DNA of 5,640 nt. It comes from an uncultured Pseudomonas sp. (GTDB lineage Bacteria; Pseudomonadota; Gammaproteobacteria; Pseudomonadales; Pseudomonadaceae). The stretch is taken from contig CAMPJN010000265.1 of NCBI GenBank assembly GCA_946886875.1, positions 1-5,640 on the forward strand. Direction: 5' to 3'. Numbering within the stretch: the stretch's first letter is position 1; each line of letters opens with the position of its first letter. Shown piece after piece: positions 1 through 5,341 of this stretch. Below the pieces are notes generated by a model, which was not told the origin of the DNA, searched no databases, and worked only from the letters and a program-made list of their open reading frames with translations. A program made the position numbers and the translations under genes.

Positions 1-116
1 TATGGCTGGCGCCGGAACAATGGTGGTTGGGGCTGACGCTGGCGGGGTTCTGCGCGCTGAGCCTGCTGTGGCTGCTTTGCCTGGCGGCGTGCCCACAGGT
101 GATGCAGCCTGGGTAA
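1..116 (+). CDS. C-terminal end of an unidentified protein with a hydrophobic, probably membrane-spanning tail (5' partial)
   Basis: An open frame enters at the left edge (first full codon at base 3) and ends at TAA 114-116, giving 37 residues. The codons are almost all G/C-ending, as in the genes downstream, which supports real coding. The visible peptide begins WLAPEQWW, then has a run of about 20 hydrophobic residues rich in Leu, Ala and Phe, and ends PQVMQPG. This looks like a last transmembrane helix followed by a short tail. Too little is visible to name a family, so no function is assigned. It lies 111 bases upstream of hisB on the same strand. A second frame (from ATG at base 2 to TAG at 137-139) is also open over this stretch but has worse codon use and no hydrophobic pattern. 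Confidence 0.5.
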   Translation, partial: WLAPEQWWLGLTLAGFCALSLLWLLCLAACPQVMQPG

Positions 117-185
117 AACCACTGCAGGTATGCCAGTAGTCCGCCCTTGCCGCCAACGCGGTAGCCGCCCAGGCCAAGGCCCGCC

Positions 186-191
186 TATAAT
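186..191 (+). promoter_or_regulatory. Candidate -10 box (TATAAT) upstream of hisB
   Basis: A perfect TATAAT stands 36 bases before the hisB ATG. Initiation about 7 bases downstream would leave an untranslated leader of roughly 30 bases, enough for the ribosome site but not for a His-codon leader peptide. No convincing -35 box lies 16-18 bases upstream (that stretch reads roughly TAGCCGCC), and there is no TG extension before the box. The assignment rests on the -10 match and position alone. It would be the promoter for hisB-hisH-DUF2164 and possibly hisA-hisF. Confidence 0.4.
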
Positions 192-227
192 GCCAGCCTT
201 TTTCGCGAGTAATTTCTGGAGCTGGTG

Positions 228-821
228 ATGGCCGAACGTACGGCATTCGTCGAGCGTAATACCCTGGAGACCCAGATCAAGGTCTCGATCAATCTGGATG
301 GCACCGGCAAGGCCAAGTTCGATATCGGCGTGCCTTTCCTCGAGCACATGCTCGACCAGATCGCCCGCCACGGCCTGATCGACCTGGATATCGAGTGCAA
401 GGGCGACCTGCATATCGACGACCACCACACCGTGGAAGACGTCGGCATCACCCTCGGCCAAGCATTCACCAAGGCTATCGGTGACAAGAAAGGCATGACC
501 CGTTACGGCCACTCCTATGTGCCGCTGGACGAAGCGCTGTCGCGCGTGGTCATCGACTTCTCCGGTCGTCCCGGCCTGCAGATGCATGTGCCTTTCACCC
601 GCGCGGTGGTTGGCGGCTTCGATGTCGATCTGTTCCAGGAATTCTTCCAGGGTTTCGTCAACCACGCCCTGGTGTCCCTGCATATCGATAACCTGCGTGG
701 CACCAATACCCACCACCAGATCGAAACGGTGTTCAAGGCCTTCGGCCGCGCGCTGCGCATGGCTATCGAGCTGGACCCGCGCATGGCTGGGCAAATGCCG
801 TCGACCAAGGGCTGTCTGTAA
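228..821 (+). CDS. hisB: HisB, imidazoleglycerol-phosphate dehydratase (monofunctional)
   Basis: HisB removes water from imidazole glycerol phosphate to give imidazole acetol phosphate, the sixth step of histidine synthesis, in the cytoplasm. The 197 residues show the family landmarks: a [16 protein letters not shown] block (34-49), the manganese-binding DDHHTVED motif (64-71), GRPG (113-116) and the second metal motif [16 protein letters not shown] (161-176). There is no N-terminal histidinol-phosphatase domain, so this is the short bacterial form, unlike the bifunctional enzyme of E. coli, and the phosphatase must be encoded elsewhere. I chose ATG 228 over the in-frame GTG 225 because GGAG at 218-221 sits 6 bases before it and 197 residues fits Pseudomonas HisB. 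The TAA stop shares its last base with the hisH ATG (TAATG), suggesting translational coupling. Confidence 0.97.
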   Translation: MAERTAFVERNTLETQIKVSINLDGTGKAKFDIGVPFLEHMLDQIARHGLIDLDIECKGDLHIDDHHTVEDVGITLGQAFTKAIGDKKGMTRYGHSYVPLDEALSRVVIDFSGRPGLQMHVPFTRAVVGGFDVDLFQEFFQGFVNHALVSLHIDNLRGTNTHHQIETVFKAFGRALRMAIELDPRMAGQMPSTKGCL

Positions 822-1459
822 TGCAGACAGTCGCGGTAATCGACTACGGCATGGGCAACCTGCATTCGGTGGCCAAGGCCCTCGAGCACGTCGGCGCCGG
901 CAAGGTGCTGGTGACCAGCGATGCCCAGGTGATTCGCGAGGCGGACCGCGTGGTGTTTCCCGGCGTTGGCGCGATTCGCGATTGCATGGCCGAGATCAAG
1001 CGTCTGGGTTTCGATGAGCTGGTGCGCGAGGTCAGCGTCGACCGTCCCTTCCTCGGTATCTGCGTCGGCATGCAGGCCTTGCTCGAGCGCAGCGAAGAGA
1101 ACGATGGCGTCGATTGCATCGGCCTGTTTCCCGGCCAAGTGCGTTTCTTCGGCAAGGACATGGTCGAAGACGGTGAGCCGCTGAAGGTGCCGCATATGGG
1201 TTGGAACGAAGTGAGCCAGGCGGTCAAACATCCGCTGTGGCACAACATTCCCGACCTAGCGCGTTTCTATTTCGTGCACAGCTATTACATCGAGGCCGGC
1301 AATCCCAAGCAGGTGGTCGGTCGCGGCCATTACGGCAAGGATTTCGCCGCCGCGCTGGCCGAGGGTTCGCGTTTCGCCGTGCAATTCCACCCGGAGAAGA
1401 GCCACACCCATGGCCTGCAGTTGCTGCAGAACTTCGCCGCCTGGGATGGTCGCTGGTAA
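821..1459 (+). CDS. hisH: HisH, glutaminase subunit of imidazole glycerol phosphate synthase
   Basis: HisH is the class I glutamine amidotransferase subunit that hydrolyses glutamine and channels ammonia to HisF, its partner encoded downstream. The 212-residue protein begins with the family-typical [12 protein letters not shown] (6-17). It has an oxyanion-strand PGVG (47-50), the nucleophile Cys81 in GICVGMQ, and the rest of the triad as His190 and Glu192 in QFHPEKS. The HSYYIE stretch (153-158) is also typical. Nothing essential is missing, so it should be active. The start overlaps the hisB stop by one base, and its own TAA overlaps the ATG of the DUF2164 gene in the same TAATG pattern, so the three are probably translated as a coupled set. 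Confidence 0.97.
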   Translation: MQTVAVIDYGMGNLHSVAKALEHVGAGKVLVTSDAQVIREADRVVFPGVGAIRDCMAEIKRLGFDELVREVSVDRPFLGICVGMQALLERSEENDGVDCIGLFPGQVRFFGKDMVEDGEPLKVPHMGWNEVSQAVKHPLWHNIPDLARFYFVHSYYIEAGNPKQVVGRGHYGKDFAAALAEGSRFAVQFHPEKSHTHGLQLLQNFAAWDGRW

Positions 1460-1719
1460 TGAGCCGGGCCAAGCAGAAACCGCCGATTCTCACTCTCGCC
1501 GCCGAGCAGGAGCGTGAGGCGACCAGCGTCCTGAAGCGCTTTATGGAAGAGCGCTTCGAGCTGGATCTGGGTTCGTTCGAGGTGGCGGAAATCCTCGAGC
1601 TGTTTGCCCGCGAGATTGCACCGCACTACTACAACCGGGCGATTTTCGATGTACAGACTCACCTGAAAGAACGGTTCGAGAGCATCGAAAGCGACCTTTG
1701 GGCGCTGGAAAAGAGCTGA
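1459..1719 (+). CDS. DUF2164 family small protein, function unknown
   Basis: This encodes an 86-residue soluble protein with no signal peptide or membrane segment. A basic N-terminus (MSRAKQKPP) precedes a mostly charged, helix-prone body. From residue 11 to the end it matches what I recall of the DUF2164 pattern: a Leu-x-Leu start, a Glu-rich helix (ERFELDLGSFEVAEIL, 31-46), a conserved APHYYNRAIFD block (54-64), then an amphipathic helix ending in acidic residues. The open frame runs further upstream, but that part is the shadow of hisH. ATG 1459 is chosen because it overlaps the hisH stop (TAATG) and the family starts there. hisA follows 36 bases later. Position suggests constant co-expression with the histidine enzymes, but no catalytic residues are recognisable and a role in the pathway is unproven. 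Confidence 0.88.
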   Translation: MSRAKQKPPILTLAAEQEREATSVLKRFMEERFELDLGSFEVAEILELFAREIAPHYYNRAIFDVQTHLKERFESIESDLWALEKS

Positions 1720-1755
1720 CCCACCGAATTCACACGACTTGAGCAGGTTCAACCG

Positions 1756-2499
1756 ATGCTGATTATCCCCGCTATCGATCTGAAGGACGGCGCTTGCGTG
1801 CGCCTGCGCCAGGGCCGCATGGAAGACTCCACGGTGTTTTCCGATGACCCGGTGAGCATGGCCGCCAAGTGGGTCGAAGGTGGCTGCCGCCGCCTGCACC
1901 TGGTCGACCTCAACGGCGCCTTCGAAGGCCAGCCGGTCAACGGTGAGGTGGTCACGGCCATCGCCAAGCGCTATCCGAATCTGCCGATCCAGATCGGCGG
2001 CGGTATCCGCTCGCTGGAAACCATCGAGCACTACGTCAAGGCCGGGGTCAGCTACGTGATCATCGGCACCAAGGCGGTGAAAGACCCGCAATTCGTCACC
2101 GAGGCCTGCAAGGCCTTCCCCGGCAAGGTGATAGTCGGCCTGGATGCCAAAGACGGTTTCGTCGCCACCGACGGCTGGGCCGAAGTCAGCGCGGTGCAGG
2201 TGATCGACCTGGCCAAGCGCTTCGAGGCCGACGGCGTGTCCGCCATCGTTTATACCGATATCGCCAAAGACGGCATGATGCAGGGCTGCAACGTGCCCTT
2301 CACCGTGGCCCTGGCCAATGCCACGCGGATTCCGGTGATCGCTTCCGGCGGCATTCACAATATCGGCGATATCCAGGCGCTGCTCGACACCAACACGCCG
2401 GGGATCATCGGCGCCATCACTGGCCGGGCGATCTACGAAGGCACCCTGGATGTGGCCGAAGCCCAGGCGCTTTGCGATCTGAAATACAAAGACGAATAA
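1756..2499 (+). CDS. hisA: HisA, phosphoribosylformimino-5-aminoimidazole carboxamide ribotide isomerase
   Basis: HisA carries out the Amadori-type isomerisation of ProFAR to PRFAR, the substrate of HisF-HisH, in the cytoplasm. The 247-residue sequence is a complete (beta-alpha)8 barrel. The catalytic aspartates are Asp8 (IPAIDLKDG) and Asp130 (VGLDAKDG), and the two phosphate-binding loops are GGGIR (81-85) and ASGGI (196-200), the half-barrel symmetry expected of the family. The [12 protein letters not shown] stretch (166-177) is also diagnostic. ATG 1756 is preceded by GAGCAGG at 1741-1747, a fair ribosome site 8 bases upstream. The gene follows the DUF2164 gene by 36 bases and is separated from hisF by 96 bases holding a REP-like element. 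Confidence 0.97.
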   Translation: MLIIPAIDLKDGACVRLRQGRMEDSTVFSDDPVSMAAKWVEGGCRRLHLVDLNGAFEGQPVNGEVVTAIAKRYPNLPIQIGGGIRSLETIEHYVKAGVSYVIIGTKAVKDPQFVTEACKAFPGKVIVGLDAKDGFVATDGWAEVSAVQVIDLAKRFEADGVSAIVYTDIAKDGMMQGCNVPFTVALANATRIPVIASGGIHNIGDIQALLDTNTPGIIGAITGRAIYEGTLDVAEAQALCDLKYKDE

Positions 2500-2510
2500 A
2501 CCAGCCGTAA

Positions 2511-2585
2511 GCGCCAAGACTGTAGGGCGGGTGAAACCCGCCGCAACTGGCGCAATCTTTATTGGTGGGTTGCACCCACCCTACG
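2511..2585. repeat. REP/REPIN-like paired hairpin element between hisA and hisF
   Basis: Two short hairpins face each other in inverted orientation. The left one is GGCGGGT-GAA-ACCCGCC (2526-2542) and the right one is GGTGGGT-TGC-ACCCACC (2564-2580), each with a perfect 7-base stem and a 3-base loop. Their outer flanks also mirror each other: GTAGGGCGGGT (2522-2532) against ACCCACCCTAC (2574-2584), 10 of 11 pairing. A further inverted pair, GCGCCA (2511-2516) and TGGCGC (2548-2553), encloses the left hairpin. This is the arrangement of a REP doublet (REPIN), and GTAGGG(C/T)GGGT-type repeats are, from memory, common between genes in some Pseudomonas lineages. In mRNA it could fold either as two small hairpins or as one long imperfect stem, and may affect stability or hisF translation. 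Copies elsewhere in the genome cannot be checked here. Confidence 0.75.
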
Positions 2586-2589
2586 GGAG
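2585..2589 (+). promoter_or_regulatory. hisF ribosome binding site abutting the REP-like element
   Basis: GGGAG lies 6 bases before the hisF ATG and decides that start. It touches the outer arm of the paired hairpin (CCCTAC ends at 2584), so folding of the long stem would bring structure right up to the ribosome site. Confidence 0.7.
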
Positions 2590-2595
2590 TTCCGT

Positions 2596-3366
2596 ATGGC
2601 ACTGGCAAAACGCATTATCCCCTGCCTCGACGTGGACAACGGTCGGGTGGTCAAGGGCGTGCAGTTCGAGAACATCCGCGATGCCGGCGACCCGGTGGAG
2701 ATCGCCCGCCGCTACGACGAGCAGGGCGCCGATGAGATTACCTTTCTCGATATCACCGCCAGCAGTGACGGCCGCGACACCACCCTGCATACCGTCGAGC
2801 GCATGGCCAGCCAGGTGTTTATCCCGCTGACCGTGGGCGGTGGCGTGCGTACCGTGCAGGACATCCGCAACCTGCTCAATGCCGGCGCCGACAAGGTCTC
2901 GATCAACACCGCCGCGGTGTTCACCCCGGAGTTCGTCGGCGAAGCCGCTTCGCGCTTCGGCTCGCAATGCATCGTGGTCGCTATCGACGCGAAGAAGGTC
3001 TCCAAGCCGGGCGAAACCCCACGCTGGGAAATTTTCACCCATGGCGGGCGCAAACCCACCGGCCTGGATGCGGTGCTCTGGGCGAAGAAGATGGAAGACC
3101 TCGGCGCCGGTGAAATCCTTCTGACCAGCATGGATCAGGACGGCGTGAAAAGCGGCTACGACCTCGGCGTTACCCGCGCGATCAGCGAAGCTGTGGGTAT
3201 TCCGGTGATCGCTTCCGGCGGCGTCGGCAACCTCGAGCATCTGGCTGCTGGGATTCTCGAAGGCAAGGCCGCGGCGGTATTGGCCGCGAGCATCTTCCAC
3301 TTCGGCGAATACACAGTGCCGGAAGCCAAGGCCTATCTGGCCAGCCGCGGTATCGTGGTGCGCTAA
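2596..3366 (+). CDS. hisF: HisF, cyclase subunit of imidazole glycerol phosphate synthase
   Basis: HisF uses ammonia delivered by HisH to close the imidazole ring, turning PRFAR into imidazole glycerol phosphate and AICAR, the latter feeding back to purine synthesis. The 256 residues form a full (beta-alpha)8 barrel beginning [25 protein letters not shown]. The catalytic acids are Asp12 (CLDVDNG) and Asp131 (VAIDAKK). Phosphate loops are GGGVR (81-85) and ASGGVG (206-211), and [14 protein letters not shown] (176-189) is typical of the cyclase. Length and motifs are normal. Unlike the tightly coupled hisB-hisH-DUF2164 set, it is separated from hisA by 96 bases with a paired-hairpin repeat, so its expression relative to hisH may be tuned separately. 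A GC-rich hairpin follows 6 bases after the stop. Confidence 0.97.
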   Translation: MALAKRIIPCLDVDNGRVVKGVQFENIRDAGDPVEIARRYDEQGADEITFLDITASSDGRDTTLHTVERMASQVFIPLTVGGGVRTVQDIRNLLNAGADKVSINTAAVFTPEFVGEAASRFGSQCIVVAIDAKKVSKPGETPRWEIFTHGGRKPTGLDAVLWAKKMEDLGAGEILLTSMDQDGVKSGYDLGVTRAISEAVGIPVIASGGVGNLEHLAAGILEGKAAAVLAASIFHFGEYTVPEAKAYLASRGIVVR

Positions 3367-3372
3367 GCCCTG

Positions 3373-3393
3373 CGGCCGGCGTTGCGCCGGCCG
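3373..3393. terminator. GC-rich hairpin just after hisF, possible weak terminator
   Basis: CGGCCGGCG (3373-3381), loop TTG, and CGCCGGCCG (3385-3393) form a perfect 9-base all-GC stem starting 6 bases after the hisF stop. It is followed by AAGCTGGGAG with no run of T, so it is not a standard intrinsic terminator. It could instead protect the 3' end of the his mRNA or act with Rho. Confidence 0.4.
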
Positions 3394-3396
3394 AAG

Positions 3397-3425
3397 CTGG
3401 GAGCGAATCGGCAGCATTCGCTGGC
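3397..3425. repeat. Degenerate REP-like hairpin downstream of hisF
   Basis: AGCGAAT (3402-3408) and ATTCGCT (3416-3422) form a perfect 7-base stem with the 7-base loop CGGCAGC. The preceding CTGGGAGCGAAT resembles the TGGGAGCGAAT/GGG start of Pseudomonas REP sequences as I recall them, but the loop is longer than usual. It may be a decayed REP copy or simply a second structured element behind the his operon. Its sequence is unlike the doublet between hisA and hisF. Confidence 0.35.
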
Positions 3426-3454
3426 GTCCTGGGTTAGGGTTGTCCAGCACTGCT

Positions 3455-3485
3455 TTGCAGAACCGCTCTCCAAGTTAAATACATA
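3455..3485 (+). promoter_or_regulatory. Possible promoter for the binding-protein genes
   Basis: An AT-rich island (AAGTTAAATACATAAATG, 3472-3489) stands out in the 239-base spacer. TTGCAG at 3455-3460 lies 17 bases before AATACA (3478-3483) or 19 bases before TACATA (3480-3485), so a sigma-70-type promoter is plausible but weak. It would leave a leader of about 115 bases before the ATG at 3606. That leader contains a 10-base palindrome CTTGGCCAAG (3531-3540) and no other gene I can support. Confidence 0.3.
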
Positions 3486-3605
3486 AATGCGTCATTCCTG
3501 TTATTGCAGCGGACTGGCCGGCGCGTCAGCCTTGGCCAAGACTGGCGCAATTGTCCGGGCTGGGTATGCTGCGGCGACCTGCCATCAGAAAAACGAGAAT
3601 TCACT

Positions 3606-4364
3606 ATGTGCAAACGCCTGCTGTTCGCGTTGGCCGGCACCTTTATGGTGCTGTCCGGTATCGCCCGCGCCGACGTTGATACCTCCAGTTACCGTATGGT
3701 GCTGCTGACCGAGAATTTCCCGCCTTACAACATGGCGGTCAACGGCAAGAATTTTGCCCATGAAGACAAGATCGAAGGCATAGCCGCGGATATCGTCCGC
3801 GAGATGTTCAAGCGTGCCGGCATCCACTACAACATGACCCTGCGCTTCCCCTGGGATCGCATCTATAAGCTGGCGTTGGAAAAACCGGGCTATGGTGTAT
3901 TTGTAGCGGCGCGTTTGCCGGAGCGCGAAGAGCTGTTCAAGTGGGTCGGCCCGATCGGTCCGGACGACTGGGTGCTGCTCGGGCGTAGCGACAGCAGCAT
4001 AGTGTTGAACAGTCTGGAGGAGGCCAAACAGTACAAGGTTGGCGCCTACAAAGGCGATGCCATCGCCGAGCACCTGGTCGAACAAGGCTTGCAGCCGATC
4101 ACCGCATTGCGCGACCAGCAGAACGCCAAGAAGCTGATGGCCGGGCAGATCGACCTCTGGGCCACCGGTGATCCGGCTGGCCGTTACCTGGCCAAGCAGG
4201 AAGGCGTTTCAGGGCTGAAAACCATTCTGCGTTTCGACAGCGCCGAATTGTATTTGGCGCTCAACAAGCAGGTACCGGACGAGGTGGTACGGAAGCTGCA
4301 GAGTGAATTGGACAAGATGCGCGCCGAGGGTCTGGTCGAAACCATGACCAAGCGTTATCTGTAG
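3606..4364 (+). CDS. Periplasmic solute-binding protein, family 3 type (copy 1)
   Basis: This encodes a 252-residue secreted protein. The N-terminus MCKRLLFALAGTFMVLSGIARA is a classic signal peptide with likely cleavage after ARA (residue 22) and no lipobox. The mature part resembles extracellular solute-binding proteins of the amino-acid ABC transporter kind (SBP_bac_3, HisJ-like). Key points are LLTENFPPYNMAV (33-45), FPWDRIY (81-87), LPER (104-107) whose Arg corresponds to the ligand-carboxylate arginine of the family, GAYKGDA (146-152), DLWATGDP (183-190) and YLALNK (216-221). The open frame extends back to 3504 but that extension is not signal-like. ATG 3606 is chosen for the signal peptide, with a weak GAG site 8 bases upstream. 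The ligand is unknown, no permease or ATPase is adjacent, and the next gene is its paralogue. Some relatives act as stand-alone binding or signalling proteins. Confidence 0.9.
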   Translation: MCKRLLFALAGTFMVLSGIARADVDTSSYRMVLLTENFPPYNMAVNGKNFAHEDKIEGIAADIVREMFKRAGIHYNMTLRFPWDRIYKLALEKPGYGVFVAARLPEREELFKWVGPIGPDDWVLLGRSDSSIVLNSLEEAKQYKVGAYKGDAIAEHLVEQGLQPITALRDQQNAKKLMAGQIDLWATGDPAGRYLAKQEGVSGLKTILRFDSAELYLALNKQVPDEVVRKLQSELDKMRAEGLVETMTKRYL

Positions 4365-4483
4365 CACCGAAACCAGCGAACCGTCCACGAGTCGGCTGCT
4401 GTCATGGATGGTGAGTCGAGGGAAATTCTTCGAGGTGGAGTACCACCAGCCATAACCACAATAACAAGCGAGCGGGATGACCT
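4365..4483 (+). other. Spacer between the two binding-protein genes
   Basis: These 119 bases hold no gene that I can support. A small hairpin GGTGG-AGTA-CCACC (4434-4447) and an imperfect palindrome bounded by TCGA (4416-4433) are visible, but there is no T-run, so no terminator. GGGA at 4474-4477 serves as a modest ribosome site 6 bases before ATG 4484. The two genes are most likely co-transcribed. Confidence 0.5.
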
Positions 4484-5239
4484 ATGTTGAAGTTTCTGAA
4501 ATCCGGACTGATGTTCGGTCTGTTGTTTAGCACCTTTGCGGCCCAGGCCGAATTGCCGCCGTACTACAAGGTGGTGTTGCTGACGGAGAATTTCCCGCCG
4601 TTCAATATGGCGGTGGACGATAAGAACTTTGCCCGCGACGACGGCATCGATGGTATCAGCACCGAAATCGTGCGCGAGATGTTCAAACGTGCCGGTATCG
4701 GCTACACCCTGAGTCTGCGCTTTCCCTGGGATCGCCTGTACAAGCTGACCCTGGACAAACCCAGCTACGGCCTGTTTTCGACAACCTATACGCCCGAGCG
4801 TCAGCCGCTATTCAAATGGGTCGGGCCACTGGCCAAGACTGGCTGGGTGCTGCTCTCGGCCCCGGGCAATAACATCAGCGTGGCCAGCCTGGAAGAAGCA
4901 GGGAAGTATCAGATTGGCGCCTATAAGAACGACGCTGTCAGTCAGCATCTGGAAAGCCAGGGTCTGAAACCGACCAATGCTCTGCGCGACCAGGAAAACA
5001 TCAAGAAGCTGCTCAGCGGCAAGATCGATCTCTGGGCCACCACCGACCCGGTGGGCCGCTATCTGGCCAAGCAGGAAGGCGTGACCGGACTCAATACGGT
5101 ATTGCGCTTCAACGAGGCCGAGCTGTACCTGGCCATGAACAAGGACACCCCGGACGAGGTAATCGAACGCCTGCAAAAGGCCTTGGATGAACTGCGCGCC
5201 GAGGGTTTCATCGACGAGATGACCAACAATTATCTGTAA
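4484..5239 (+). CDS. Periplasmic solute-binding protein, family 3 type (copy 2)
   Basis: This encodes a 251-residue paralogue of the preceding gene. By hand alignment without gaps, about 141 of 224 mature residues are identical (roughly 63%). The signal peptide MLKFLKSGLMFGLLFSTFAAQA should be cut after AQA (22). The same landmarks recur: LLTENFPPFNMAV (32-44), FPWDRLY (80-86), TPER (103-106), GAYKNDA (145-151), DLWATTDP (182-189) and YLAMNK (215-220). The region around residues 98-103 and 107-132 differs most from copy 1 (for example STTYTPERQ against AARLPEREE, and SAPGNN against GRSDSS), which may alter ligand choice. The pair looks like an old tandem duplication that has diverged. The transported or sensed ligand cannot be read from sequence, and no membrane component is encoded nearby. 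A strong hairpin terminator follows. Confidence 0.9.
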   Translation: MLKFLKSGLMFGLLFSTFAAQAELPPYYKVVLLTENFPPFNMAVDDKNFARDDGIDGISTEIVREMFKRAGIGYTLSLRFPWDRLYKLTLDKPSYGLFSTTYTPERQPLFKWVGPLAKTGWVLLSAPGNNISVASLEEAGKYQIGAYKNDAVSQHLESQGLKPTNALRDQENIKKLLSGKIDLWATTDPVGRYLAKQEGVTGLNTVLRFNEAELYLAMNKDTPDEVIERLQKALDELRAEGFIDEMTNNYL

Positions 5240-5262
5240 CGGGTAGCTTCTGTAACGGATAG
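5235..5262 (+). repeat. Short direct repeat across the stop of copy 2
   Basis: TGTAACGGGTAG (5235-5246) recurs as TGTAACGGATAG (5251-5262), offset by 16 bases with one mismatch. The first copy contains the stop codon of the binding-protein gene, and the second lies just after it, out of frame. It looks like a small local duplication. No function is evident. Confidence 0.5.
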
Positions 5263-5266
5263 AAAC

Positions 5267-5302
5267 AAGCCCGACCCCAGCGTGACTGGGGTCGGGCTTT
5301 TT
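5267..5302. terminator. Strong bidirectional intrinsic terminator between convergent genes
   Basis: AAGCCCGACCCCAG (5267-5280), loop CGTGA, and CTGGGGTCGGGCTT (5286-5299) make a perfect 14-base stem, followed on the plus strand by a T-run (GGGCTTTTTATTG). Read on the minus strand, the same stem is followed by GGGCTTGTTTCT, also T-rich. It should end transcripts of the binding-protein pair and, from the other side, of the protease gene. Confidence 0.92.
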
Positions 5303-5341
5303 ATTGTTCGCCAGGGTTACACGACCACCCTATCGCTGCCT

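Noticed and set aside
1..184. Minus-strand frame with a Gly-rich peptide (GGYRVGGKGG) opposite the spacer before hisB
   Set aside because: It has high G/C third positions but is preceded in frame by a TAG stop at about 186-188 with no usable start codon after it, and it runs antisense to a better candidate.
1738..1751. CTTGAGCAGGTTCA before hisA also found at 5369-5382
   Set aside because: This 14-base match lies in a spacer in one case and inside the protease coding region in the other, with no shared flanks. It is most likely chance.
1330..2517. A 395-codon open frame on the minus strand opposite hisH, the DUF2164 gene and hisA
   Set aside because: It spans three well-supported genes, its composition (many His, Asp, Gly, Ala) is that of an antisense frame in GC-rich DNA, and it shows no domain I recognise.
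2581..3450. A 289-codon minus-strand open frame opposite hisF
   Set aside because: It is an antisense shadow of hisF with no recognisable motif and the same biased composition.
3530..3570. Possible sigma-54 promoter in the leader of the first binding-protein gene (several TGGC sites)
   Set aside because: No TGGC is followed by GC at the required -24/-12 spacing.
3504..3605. Upstream extension of the first binding-protein frame (34 extra residues)
   Set aside because: It would bury the clear signal peptide inside the protein, and the extension has no homology-like features.
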